NCBI RefSeq assembly: GCF_022201045.2
Contig: NC_068563.1
Location: forward strand, 4,402,001-4,466,000
Direction: 5' to 3'
Source: Citrus sinensis
Taxonomy: Eukaryota > Streptophyta > Magnoliopsida > Sapindales > Rutaceae
Length of the DNA stretch: 64,000 bases
Part shown: piece by piece, positions 48,401 to 60,279 of the stretch
How the letters are laid out: each line of letters opens with the position of its first letter
Position numbering within the stretch: the first letter of the stretch is position 1
Position numbers and translations under genes: made by a program
Notes under the pieces: generated by a model
What the model saw: only the letters and a program-made list of their open reading frames with translations
Database searches by the model: none
What the model was told of the DNA's origin: nothing

Positions 48401-49771
48401 TAAAGATAGTTTGTTGGCAATGGTTCATTAACCAATTTGGGATTGGACCTGTTAATAACTTGCTAATGGAAAGGTCCAAAGAAGCCAGCTGGTTAAAGCT
48501 TAATTAGCAGCAATCCTGGACTATGAACAAGAATTTAGACAAGGAAAATCATTACCAGAAATTGACAAAAACAAACAACTGAGTTCGATAAGATTATCAA
48601 GAGAAATTGGAAATTGTACAACACAATTCACATTTAATTACAAATTATTTTTTATCTAATAACTATCAATCACAATGTTATAAAAAGTTCAATACAAAAA
48701 CTCGGCTTAACACTGAATACAAATCTCAGCAGAAACAAAAAAAAAAAAAAAAAAAAAGGCTTTGCTTGAAAGCTGGCAACGGCATTAGGGTTGTGGAAAT
48801 GAGCAAGGGTAGTAAGCTGAATCAATGAGAGCAAAACAAGCTCTATGATCAATGTATACAAGATGAATAATATGCATATGAAATGGGAATTTAGTTCAGT
48901 ATATGAATAAGAGCGGCTATTTCCCTAGGCAACTTAGACATTACCTAAGACTCTGCTATAGATGAATGTCCCTAATTTTATTCTAAATTATAATTATTAA
49001 TTATTGATTTATATTTATTTATTATTTTATAATTATATATTCCGTAAACAAACTACTAAATTCCTACAAAATCCCCTTCTAACATTATGATTAACAATTT
49101 TAATTTATTTATTTCCTACAAAATCTTTATTTAATATTCTAATTATAACCTTCTATATTTCATTTAAAATTCTATAAAAGCCACATATTTGTTAAATTAA
49201 TATCCATTAATATCTTTTTCCCATGAAAAAAGTATACGATACCTCAATACTTAGATAAAAAAACTACTTTCTCTACTCTACTTTCCACTTAAGGAAAAAA
49301 AAAATCAATTATAAATCAATTGTTTTACGTTCCATTGATCATTGTTGCTCAAAGTCTCAACCCATCAAAGTTAAAGTTCTCAAAATTTCAAGTTTTATCT
49401 TTCCATTCTATTATTAATTAATTGTGTTTTTTAGTTGTTTTTTTTTCTTTTTTAAAAAAATTATTGTGTTCAAAGGTTGTTTTCCTTTAACTATCTAGCA
49501 TATTTGCTAGTTTCTTTGCTCTTGTTTCACTATGGAAAAAAAAAACTGATATAAAATATGCATAAGGATATGAAAAACTTAAAAATAGGAGAATAATAGA
49601 GAAGTTAGTTCAATCTGAAAAATTAGAGTTATTGATTTTGTTGGAGGGTAAAATCATCATTAGAAGGAATAGAGTAATGATTTCCCAGCCCCCTCCTGGA
49701 ATCAGAACTCCAATAGTCAATCCCAAATTTATATGGGGCTCACATAATTCATTTTCATTCCCAACTTTAAT

Positions 49772-49981
49772 TTAAGAGTAATGATACAGCCACAAACTTT
49801 TGTATAAACTTATTTTGTACAAACTGATGTGGCATTAATTCATTGGTTGAATTAAAATATAAATTAATAAAAACAAATCATGTGTACCAAGTGATATTTA
49901 ATTCAACCAATCTTATCATGCCACATCAGTTTGTACAAAATAAGTTTGTACAAGAGTTTGTGGCTGTATCATTACTCTTAA
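49772..49981. mobile_element. MITE with about 60-bp terminal inverted repeats (210 bp)
   Basis: TTAAGAGTAATGATACAGCC at the left is the exact reverse complement of the right end, and the pairing continues with few mismatches through ACAAACT and ATGTGGCAT. The direct repeat TTTAAT flanks it (49766-49771 and 49982-49987). The element is non-coding and would fold into a long hairpin. Confidence 0.9.
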
Positions 49982-51839
49982 TTTAATAAGTAAACAAGTT
50001 TTTGATTTAGTAAACATAGTATCAAATTTTTCCTCAAACGTAAATTAATCTTAATGGAAGGAGAACGTTTTAAATAATTAAAGAGCCTTAGTAGCATCAC
50101 TCTTATTTTAAAACCGAGTCCTAGACTTTATTAAACTAAATCATTATTTAAACACGATCAATAACGCATTGATTGGGTTAATTGTACTTTCTCTCCTTAA
50201 CTTTAACGTGGAAAGTTTCAGTTGTGGTTATTAACCACTGAAGAATCCCTGGAGAGTCTCTTCACTTAGTTGTGGTTTAGGGTATAAATTAAGGAGCCTA
50301 TCTGAGCTAAAATACTATCTGAAAAGAAAATTTATTTGATAACAACTGTTTGATTTAAGTTTTGTTTTTTGGTTTTATTACCTCAAATTTAAAATATAAA
50401 AGGAATTTATATACTTTCTCATTTATTCATAATTTCAGTCGTTATAAGTGGATTTTGAAGGAATATTATTAACTCAGTTTTGAGCATAGATAAGAGCCAC
50501 AAGACCAACTGGTTTTTCTCTAATGTCAATGAAGTCAAATTTTAGGTGTCATTTTAATCATTATCGCAATGATTTGCATAATGATTATAATAATAGAAAT
50601 GTATTTTTAGAAATGGTTAATGTCATATATATCATTGATAAATAAATAAATAAATAAATAAATTTACGATTATAACAATTCGATGCTTTTTTATGAGAAA
50701 AATTATTTTAGCTTTTTTAAATTTTTTTATGGTCTTATTATTCTCGGTGCCTTGAATCATAGAGTCACTTCCGTATAAATAAATAAAATAAAAATACAAA
50801 GAGCATGATATATATTGACACTCATTTGAACACAAAAATTTTATTAAAAGAATTAGCGAAAGTTCTTGTCGCTAGAAACAACTGGAGTTAGACATATGGG
50901 CTAATTCTTGAACCAAGATATTTACTCCATAAAGCTTACCTTTATACTTGAAAACTAATTAAAATTACTTTTTGTAAATGAGCATATAGTTATTTTTGTT
51001 TCCTCCAATAACTTAATAATAGGCAGTAGAATATAATGTTTCTTAATTTGCAATTCCATCCATCTCTCTTTCAACAAGTAAATAGCAACCTATTACTTAT
51101 TATTACTATGATATATATATATATATATATATATATAAATCATTCGAATGATATGCTTAATATCATACTAATGTCGTGTTACATGCTTCTCATGACGAGT
51201 ATGATACATCGTGTATAGTGTATTGCTCAATTGTATGTGTTCTTGAAACATTCTATATCTCCCTCCAGTCTGAGCATAAAACACTTGAGTCAGAAGACAT
51301 TTTTTTTCCCAACAAAGATTTGACTTGTATCATGTTTAATGCTCTTTCATAAAGTATTCTAGAGGTATAATTGATATATGTTTGAAGGATTAAATTATAA
51401 TGTGCTTGTTATCATCAAAATTTAAGTTTTGTAATTTAGAACTACTGCATCACAATAATTTTGTTGTTCCAAACTAGAGCCTTAGTTAAATCGGATGAAT
51501 TTATGAAAATATAAAATATTTACCATTTTCTTTAGAATGAAATATTTTACTCTTCTTACGGTTTTTTTTCTCGCGTAATTTTTAATTTTTTCCCATTTAT
51601 TCTTACTCTTAATTATTGAATAAAAATTTTCTTATCAATTATCTTGTTGTTATTTTTATCTTTTTTTTAAAAAGAAAAGTGTTTATATAGTCGAATTTGC
51701 CTCATTAATAACTGTCGACACTAGATACATTAATTAATCTATGATAAATATAGTATCACAATATCACTTCGCAAAGCGAGTTAAGTCTACATTATTTATA
51801 ACCACATTAAACAGTAATTAACTTCTTGTTAGTGACGTG

Positions 51840-53720
51840 AAAAGTTTGGTTTGGTTTGATTTTTTGTTGAACTGACCTAAATTGAACCAACAAAATTAAA
51901 ATTATGAACCTAACTAAATTGACCCGAACAAAACTAAAATTGGTTTGGCTCTAGTTCGATTCAGTTTTTACCCTTTAAAAGTTTTTTTTTTTTTTTTTTG
52001 GTCTAATTGTGAAGTTTTCAATTTAATTTTTTATTCAGTTTACTTTTTCGTTATAATGGTTTTTTTTCTCCCTTTTTTGCCCACCTTTATTTTTTGATAA
52101 ATAGGGTATCAGAACTAAGAAGTAATGATCAGGGATAAAAAGTAATGACAAATCCTAAAGTGAAAGTGTTTACGTGGCTGAGCCTGCATCATTTATAACC
52201 GTCGGTGGTACTGAATATTAATTAATTTTTGATAAATAATGTATTACAACTGAAGTGACGAGATCAAGTCCCGAGTTAGGGTGTCCACGTGGCCGAATAT
52301 GCCTCATTTATAACCGTCTTCACTCAACACTAATTAATGTTTACAAACTCAAGATGATTTTTTTTTTTTTTGATGAGTATACACTCAAGATTATTAAGAT
52401 CGATTAATAACTCCACAAATGACCATTTTTCTTTTTAAAAAAACAAAATTTTAGTATAAATTTTAAAATCTCTAACATATAAAAAGGCATTCTGATTTGT
52501 ACCTTAGATGCCAATTATTTTCACATTTTCAATTGATTCTCCTCCAAAAGCAGAGCCTGCAATTGATCAAAAAAAAGTAAATAAGTTGAGTTTATTTCTT
52601 ATCAAAAAATTGTTAATTATAATATTTAAAAAAAAATTAAATACACATCTCAATTCAACATTGAATTGTAATAAAGCTCACCAATCAATTTATTCAAGAT
52701 TAATAATATGCATATGAAATTAGAATTTCGATCTGTATATGAATTAGATTTGATCTTTGCAAAATCGTATGGATTATAACAATATATTTCATTATATTTT
52801 GCAGATTCTGGAGATGAGCAAGAATTACAAAAAAAAAATGATCGATTAATTAAGATAATAGTAATACTTAGTAGAGGTTGGTTTAATTATTAGAATTAAA
52901 TTTGTACCGACACTTAAATTAGATTTAACGTGAAAGGTTTTATATAATGAAAGAGCCTTAATGGCATCACTCTTTATCTTCAAAATTAGAGTTTAAAAAT
53001 TTATTAAAACCGAATCATTATCCATCAATCTACTTTTAAAACAACGCAAGTACTTGTCAAGTCCACCACTTTATTCTGATAGAGTACGTATTTAACTCCC
53101 TTCGTTTATTTAAATTACTTTCCGAAAAGAATAACAACTCTCTTTTTTTTCTTAAATCATCTCAAATTTAATTTTTTTTTTTAATGGAAAATTTTCTTTT
53201 TACAAATAAAATAAAGAGAAGCTTGAAAAGAAAAATTGTAGATAAAAGCAATATTCTCGTGAAAAAGAATGTAAATAAAGTGAAGTGACTGATATAAGGG
53301 TTTACAAAATACAATTCAGCAATTTTCTTTCGATGTGATTGAGTTTTTTTTTTTAATTTTTTTAGAAGATTTTTTATTAATTAAATCAAGGGTGAAATGC
53401 TCATTAAAGCAAAAAGAAAAAAAAAAAAAAAAACACATTCCAATCTGACTAATTCCTGTGAAAACTAATTAAAGTTGTTTTTCTATAGGAAGATAACTAC
53501 TTTTGTTTCCTCCAATAACTTATTAATGGACTTTTAGTTAATCAAAAAAATAGAATATTTTTTGTCATCTCTCTTTCAAAAAACAGTGAATAATAACAAA
53601 TAACTTATTACTATTATATTATTCATTCCAATGATATGGTTATGCTCATATTAGTATTGTGCCTATTAGGATGAGTAAGATATTGCGTATATCATGATAC
53701 TAATTTTCATGTGGGAAAAA
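51840..53720. repeat. Diverged non-coding duplication, copy B
   Basis: This is the collinear partner of 47195-51240, in direct orientation. It lacks the LINE tail and MITE of copy A and so shows the uninterrupted arrangement. No gene is seen. Confidence 0.75.
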
Positions 53721-53889
53721 TATAAATATCGCATTATATTTAAAAAGTATGATTATACTGGATTAACTTTTAAGATTAGATTGAATTATATTAGAATGGA
53801 TCAAATTAAATTATATATAGTTACTGTCTTTTGTTTTTTACAATGTTCGATAGACTATGTTAAATGTAATTTAATAAAGATAAATAACC

Positions 53890-54733
53890 TGTTGGACCAA
53901 AAATAAAATAAGTCTAATAAGGCCCAAGGAAATTTAATCTCAATAAGGTTCATCTAATAAATTTTCTTTCAATTAAGCCCACGAAGTGGTGGACAAATCA
54001 CCTAGAATGATCCTCCTAAGTAACAAGGTTTCAAAGCTCAAAATGAGTCAAGGTGCTAAATTCCTATCCTAAGACAAATCACCTAGGATAAATCAACTAG
54101 GTGGCAATGATTTAAAGTCCAAAACGTGCTGAGGTTCTAGACTCTTATCCTAGGACAAACCTCCTAAGTTTGAAGGCTCTTATGATCCCAAGGTCTTAGT
54201 AAAAATAACCTAAGGATAAAACGTTCATTCCTCTAATCTGTAGACAAGTTTGTATATTCATGTGTCAATTCACATGGGCACTTGAGGACAAGTGTTGCCA
54301 AATGTCACAAGAACAATGACATTTGTCATCAAAATAACTAAGACCCAAGTCAAATCAGTTTGGTCGATAAATAAGTCTTTCATTCTCATTAAAAGGTAAG
54401 AAAAAAAAGACTCAAGTGGAAAAAATGCTAACTTTCTCCCTCTAATCTTTCTCTTTCTAAATTTATATTTCCAAAAGTCCGGTGACTGACTTGACCGTCG
54501 GAGGGTTTACGCCGGCAAAGTCGGCCCTCTGATCATTTTCTTGTGTTTGTAGAGTATCACAAGACAAGAACCTTCTAATTGCCTAAGGAAGTGGACTCAG
54601 AAGAGCATATATAAAGACCCATAAAGATCAGCCCAAAGAATAAACTCACCAACATAAAATCTAACAAAGAGGAACGGGGTTGTCCTCAGTCGAAATTTCT
54701 ATATCATAAGTTAAGACAAAATTTACACCAACA
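53890..54733 (+). mobile_element. Solo LTR (844 bp), probably Ty3/gypsy
   Basis: TGTTGG and CCAACA ends are flanked by the perfect 5-bp repeat TAACC (53885-53889 and 54734-54738). The interior has GACTTGACCGTCGGAGGGTT and GCCGGCAAAG near 54489-54519, a stretch that recurs in LTRs of Tat/Athila-type plant gypsy elements. There is no coding sequence. Confidence 0.85.
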
Positions 54734-54738
54734 TAACC

Positions 54739-56210
54739 ATTTAATAGTATAATTATTTTAAATTGTATTACTAATTATTGAATTTAATATTTAATATTAT
54801 TATAAAAATAATTAAATAATTTTTATATTTAATATTAAATACTATTTAAATAAACTATTAAATAAGGTTTTGATATTTAATCTTATATTAAATACTAGTG
54901 CAACTAAAATTTTCAATCAAAATTTTGATATTTAATATGATAAAAAAAATTATAGTTTATATAAAATTTTTGAAATTAATTTTGTATATTTAATTTATAT
55001 GAATAATAGTTTAAATAAATAGGAAAAAAGTGATAAAGAGGACTTTATCCTACCTAAACCCAAATTAAAATGAGGATTAATAATCCCATTACTTTTGAAC
55101 CAAGATTTTGATTAATCGGAATCCATTTCTTGAAATCCATTACTTCAATTTTTTTTTTTAAAATAAACTCGGGTATAATATTTCAAAGAATAAATTAAAA
55201 ATAATATAATATTAATAACTGATCCAACCATTTCAGCACTAAATTTTTCCCTCAACCAATTCCACTGCGCATTAATAGAAAACGGGCAGTTTCGACAATC
55301 ATCCAACCACGTGGTCATCAAAATCAATAAAAATAAGTGGCAGTGCACGTAATTAATTTGAATTTGCTAGAAGCCTCTTTTTGAAGAATCTTCAAATTTG
55401 ATAAAAATAAAACAAATATAAATAATAATGATTTATATAATTTTATAAGCCTCTCCCCCACTCTTAACAGGAAACCATACAAACAGAGGTGCAGCAAGCA
55501 GCCAGCCAGCAGCACAGCACTCATTTTCAGACACTCAACCGCAATTATTGAAAGGCGACTATTTCTTTTTCCTTTCTCTATTCATTTTCACTTAAGACCT
55601 TCCAACCTCTGTTTGGTTCCCGAGAAAATGCTAGAAAATAAAAAAAGAACGTGAAGACATTATTTTTAATCTTTCGGAAGATCGAATTCATACACATTAT
55701 CAGTTCCATATATAAGAAACATTTGTTTGCTTTTTCTTCTTTTTCCCTCTTCTGGCATTGATTTAGTTAGTCGACCACGATACCTGGATTCGGATCCCGT
55801 AGCTAAGTGTATAATGCTTTTGTTTGGTTGGTTGTTTTAAGAATAATCATAAGATCAAAGCTAACTGCTACTCTTTTATCTTCGCTAATTTATTAATTTG
55901 TTTACGCATGTGTATTCTGATATTTTCGTCGCGTTTGTTAGCTTTCGTTTAGTATTATTTCTCTAAGTGTCTTCTTGACTCTCATTCTGCAGGGTGAATA
56001 TATGGTTTCTTGTTCATTATGGCAAGCTCTTAATTGGCTGAACAGGTCAATGTTTGGTTTCTTAGCACTTGGACTTTCGGTACTCTAAAACAAACCCCTG
56101 TTGTTGGGAGCATGTTCTCCTCCTGAACAATTTTGTTGTAGGAGGTATTTATCGGAGTGAGGCGGTGCAGCTCTTTGGCGGGGAGTTTTTCTAATCAGAT
56201 TTTGGTTCTT
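54739..56210. other. Intergenic AT-rich stretch and LPAT 5' region
   Basis: 54740-55050 is extremely AT-rich with no feature. The LPAT promoter and leader must lie in about 55500-56210. A CTGCAG followed by GGTGAATATATGG at 55987-56005 looks like the acceptor of a leader intron. A 28-codon upstream reading frame runs from ATG 56002 to TAA 56086-56088 if the leader includes it. Confidence 0.4.
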
Positions 56211-58756
56211 ATGGATGTTAAAAGTGCTCTAATTGCCAAGGATGTAAAAAAGCACCGTCCATTGACCCCAATTAGGGTGTTCCGGGGTCTAATTTGCTTA
56301 TTTGTTATGCTTTCAACAGCATTTACGATGATAATATATTGTGGCTTTCCAAGTGCTATCGTGTTGCGACTTTTGAGCATACATTACAGCAGGAAATTAG
56401 CATCCTTTTTCTTTGGTGCTTGGCTAGCTTTGTGGCCTTTTCTCTTTGAAAAAATAAACAAGACTAAAGTTGTTTTTTGTGGAGAGACTGTTCCTGCAAA
56501 GGAGCGTGTTTTGCTTATTGCAAATCACAGAACTGAGGTAGACTGGATGTATTTGTGGGACTTCGCATGGCGAAAGGGATGCCATGGATATATTAAGTAT
56601 ATCCTTAAGAGCAGTTTGATGAAAATACCTGTATTTGGTTGGGGATTTCACATCATGGAGTTCATTTCAGTGGAGAGAAAGTGGGAGGTTGATGAATCAA
56701 ACATGCACAAAATGCTTTCAACTTTTAAAGATCCCAGAGACCCCCTCTGGCTTGCTATTTTCCCTGAAGGCACCGATTTCACGTAATTTCTTCTTTCAGT
56801 CATTTAGAAGTTTGGATACTCTGTATTCCTCAATTAATTTTGATATACATTTGGACTATGTTTTAGTATTAATTTTCTTCTACAGCATACCATGAGTTAT
56901 GATGTGTTTCTGTTAGCGCAGTTTTAATGCATTAAATCTCTGAAAGTTACTTTCTTCCTTTTAATGAAGTGAACAGAAATGCATAAGAAGTCAAAAATAT
57001 GCAGCTGAAAATGGCTTACCCATCCTAAAAAATGTGTTGCTTCCTAAAACAAAGGGCTTTTGTGCCTGCTTGGAAGATTTGAGGGGGTCACTGGATGCAG
57101 GTTTCTTTTTCCCTTTTTTTTCTTTCTCCCCTATGCTTTCCTTGTTTGTATTATTCAACTGCATATGTTCTCTGCCTGTAGTAACTCTTTCAAAGTCTCC
57201 CAATAATCCTGGTCTGTGACGATCATATTAATGTAATATAGCTGTCATTTTTACATAACTATTCGACCAAGGAAAAACTTGTTAACCTAAATAAATCTAT
57301 ATTCAACAAGATGATCATTTTACCTGCCAATGTGATTTATAGAAAATCTTTGTACTAGCACTGATAGCATAATAGATCATGTCATTCAAACCCAAAAAAT
57401 AACACTTAAGAAGATGCTTACTGTCCGGTTCAATTTCATGGCTAGTTCTTTTCTCAACCTTATGACATAGTATAATTTTGAGCTCACTGATTGTCTAGAC
57501 ACAAACAAGCCTTTGCCTCCTGCAAGTCAAAATTTTTCATATGACCTGGAATTTGGATCAAATTTCATTTTTCTATACAGAGGGTTGAACTTCAACTGTC
57601 ATTAGGTGCCTTGGTGTTTTGTCCGTTCAACGGCTAGGCAAGATTAGAGTTTGGCTTACTTGATAATAAATTCAGCTTTTAGGAAATTAACAACCTATTT
57701 AAGAGTCCTTAACTCTTCACTGTAGTTGCTGAATTTTTTTCTTCTTTTCCCCTTGTTGTTTTAGAATATGCATTAGTGCTTAGCTTGTCTCTTGATACCT
57801 GGGGCTTTTGAAATTTTTTGTGGGGCAGAAAATCCGTGTCAATGTGTTTGTAAAAATTGACTCTTCTTACAATGTTGTGATACATTTTGTTTTCTACACA
57901 CTATTTTTGAAATTTGTCTCTGATTACTTCTCCTGTTGGTTTCGAAACTTGCTTCACAATAATTATAATTGTTAGAAATTAGTTCAGTTTTATCACTTTC
58001 GGCATCTGTTTAATGACAAAGCTAGATTGAGAAGAAATGGAAGTGTTATCCTGCCTCTGAATTGTCTTTAGGTGCTAAAATCTTTGTTTTCTCAATCTGC
58101 ACTACATGATACAATGCACAGTAGTTAACATCTCATCCATTCTTTTGTTAATTAGCTCATCTTTCCACTACCCTAATATCCTATACAAAGCCAGGCTGGT
58201 ACTAATTCCAAAACCATCTGTTTTACTATAATTTTATCAAAGCATCATTGTGTCTTCTGTTTACTTGCTTCTTTTCAAAATTCATTTGTTTGTTTTCTGT
58301 ATTGCTGCAGTTTATGACTTGACCATTGGGTACAAGCATCGGTGCCCAACTTTCTTGGACAATGTCTTTGGGGTGGACCCTTCCGAAGTTCATATTCATG
58401 TCCAACGTATCCCTACTGTTGACATGCCAACATCTGAAGAGAAGGTCTCTACTTGGTTGATGAATAAATTTCAGCTCAAGGACAAGCTGCTTTCTGATTT
58501 TTATTCCCAAGGCCATTTCCCTCGCCAAGGTACAGAAGCAGAGCTCTCAACAGCTAAGTGCCTTGTAAATTTTATGGCAGTAATTGCCTTGACTATCACA
58601 ACTACATATTTCACATTTTTCTCATCTATTTGGTTTAAAGTTTATGTGTTTTTATCTTGTACCTATTTGGGCTTTGCCACCTATTTCAATGTCCGTCCAA
58701 AGCCAGTTCTTGGCCTTGTGAAAGCTATGTTTAGTCGCAAGCTATCCCAGCACTGA
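56211..58756 (+). CDS. LPAT5: 1-acyl-sn-glycerol-3-phosphate acyltransferase (LPAT4/5 type)
   Basis: The enzyme transfers an acyl group from acyl-CoA to lysophosphatidic acid, giving phosphatidic acid, in the ER membrane. Exons 56211-56782, 56970-57100 and 58311-58756 total 1149 nt, 382 aa. The start at 56211 gives [20 protein letters not shown], aligning with the start of plant LPAT4/5. Membrane segments are at about 27-55 and 63-82. The acyltransferase H(X4)D box is NHRTEVDW (105-112), the FPEGT box lies at about 184-188 and is split from the next exon just after it, and conserved VLLPKTKGF follows. Two C-terminal hydrophobic segments (about 320-365) match the AGPAT3/4/5-like class. Whether it matches LPAT4 or LPAT5 is inferred from synteny with PLAA. 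It converges with the UPF0496 gene (422 bp between stops). Confidence 0.93.
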
Positions 58757-59178
58757 GCAGACGCAATGTGTTGCTAGACTTATGCTTGTGGTCTTCAAAG
58801 TAGCCAGTAGCTTATGAATTTTTTGTCATCTGAGAAGCTACTAATGTACCATGTTTTTGTTTTGGTTATCTGGTGGCTGAGTTATTATTGTCTGGTTTAT
58901 GAGTCTGAGATTTATACTACTGATTAACAATTACAATGAACATTGTCAGGCTAGAAACATCAAATATTCATTGCCTGAAAATAGAAAAAGAAAAAAACTG
59001 TTTATATAAATATTACATTATTTTTTCTTGATCCAGGTGTCTGGATCCAACAAACAATTTAACAAATTAATCAATGAAATTCACATCATCATTATCCCAT
59101 TGTCATCGAACATGAAAATCAGATAAATGTCCCATAAGAAATATCACCTACTAAGAAGATCAAGCAGCATCTTTCTTT

Positions 59179-60279
59179 TCAATTGTTGGTATGTTTTATG
59201 ATCCTTTGCAGAACCACAGTCCTTGCCCTTCTGATATCACGGCTACACGTATCAGCTTGCACCCCCAAGTCCTCAACGTTCTTCATGAACACACCCAGCT
59301 TCTTCTTTATCTCCTCCACCCCAATCTTCACAGCTTCTTCTTCGATCACAAAATCAACATTCTGCAAAAGCGCTTCGACCTCAATCTCCAGTCTATCGAT
59401 TAAAACGCGAATGTTGTCCAGGTCTTTAATGGCGATGTAAGTGCCCACTTGCATTGAACTGATCATCTCCTTCTGCCCTTTCAATGCATGTTCATAGTTT
59501 TTCCATAGAGAATCAATCCATTTCCCCATGGATCCCAATGGGATAGAAGAAGCAGCAGCAAGAGCTGCAGCAACGGGCGGGGCAGCCATGGCTGCGGCCA
59601 CAACCGAGCAGATCAACACAGTAGCAAAAGTAGCAGCAAATATGATGCTCGAAACCTTCCTCCAAGAATGGATGTACTTCAGTTTCTTATCCAGCTTGTT
59701 CTTCCGAAGCTGCAGCTTCTCAAGCATCGATATTTGTTGCTTATAAACGGATTGAAAGATTTGAAAGAACTCTTCACTGAAAGGATCACCAGCTGCCTTG
59801 AAATTCTTCAACTCCTCCAAAGTCCTCACATACCTATGCCCAGCTCCCATGTCATTCTCCTCCTCGAACTGCTGCAGTGCTACGAGAATCAGCAGCTGGC
59901 TATCGCGAGCACGTTTCAAGCACTTCTCTAAGGCGGTGCAGAAATCAAGAGTCTGCAAGCTACTTTCAAAGTACTCCTCAACGAGTTCAAACAATTCTTG
60001 GCTCTTCCATATATCTTTCTTGCATTCCAAGATAACTTTAACAACCTCCTGGTTCATCTCCAAAAGGCATTCAGTCACCTCCTTCAAAGAATCAAAAGAA
60101 AGTGCTCGAACCTCAACCCCCGCTGCGAGAGTATTAATCACATGACTCGTTCGAGCTTGCAAGGACGTGTCAAAGGTCTGCAAGTCCGTATCAAGCCTGC
60201 ACGCCGCTTCATAGGAGCTGAGTTCTGTCGTAAACTGAGACGATGTTTCACTTGTCTTCTTGCTCATATTTCCTCCCAT
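59179..60279 (-). CDS. UPF0496 (DUF677) membrane protein, At4g34320-like
   Basis: Single exon, 366 aa, beginning [14 protein letters not shown]; Gly-2 could be N-myristoylated. It belongs to the plant UPF0496/AT14A-like family, whose members are linked to cell wall-plasma membrane-cytoskeleton contact; biochemical function is unknown. Residues 60-200 are predicted helical and charged ([57 protein letters not shown]). A hydrophobic hairpin follows at about 215-250 ([20 protein letters not shown], then an Ala-rich stretch). The C-terminus has a second helical part ending [19 protein letters not shown]. The length is normal and no damage is seen. Confidence 0.93.
   Translation of the reverse strand: MGGNMSKKTSETSSQFTTELSSYEAACRLDTDLQTFDTSLQARTSHVINTLAAGVEVRALSFDSLKEVTECLLEMNQEVVKVILECKKDIWKSQELFELVEEYFESSLQTLDFCTALEKCLKRARDSQLLILVALQQFEEENDMGAGHRYVRTLEELKNFKAAGDPFSEEFFQIFQSVYKQQISMLEKLQLRKNKLDKKLKYIHSWRKVSSIIFAATFATVLICSVVAAAMAAPPVAAALAAASSIPLGSMGKWIDSLWKNYEHALKGQKEMISSMQVGTYIAIKDLDNIRVLIDRLEIEVEALLQNVDFVIEEEAVKIGVEEIKKKLGVFMKNVEDLGVQADTCSRDIRRARTVVLQRIIKHTNN

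Larger units (their letters stand above)
47195..51240. repeat. Diverged non-coding duplication, copy A
   Basis: Collinear blocks are shared with copy B (51840-53720). Examples in order are the GGTTCGGTTTT/TCGATTCAGTTTT stretch, TTTTTTGCCCACCTTTA, GAGTTCAAGTCCCGA versus GATCAAGTCCCGA, TTTTCAATTGATTC, AATAATATGCATATGAAAT, GAGCCTTAGTAGCATCACTC versus GAGCCTTAATGGCATCACTC, and TTTTTGTTTCCTCCAATAAC versus CTTTTGTTTCCTCCAATAAC. Copy A is longer because it carries the LINE tail and MITE listed separately. No gene is seen. Confidence 0.75.

Noticed and set aside
48030-48480. Small frames rich in Lys or Phe around 48.2 kb
   Set aside because: They come from A/T runs in the LINE 3' region; no motif.
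48905-50107. Possible large TIR element bounded by AATAAGAGCGG and CACTCTTATT
   Set aside because: The right-hand motif is also present in duplication copy B without the interior, so the match is not an element end.
56157-56210. 18-codon N-terminal extension of LPAT from a GTG
   Set aside because: There is no ATG; family alignment begins at the ATG at 56211.
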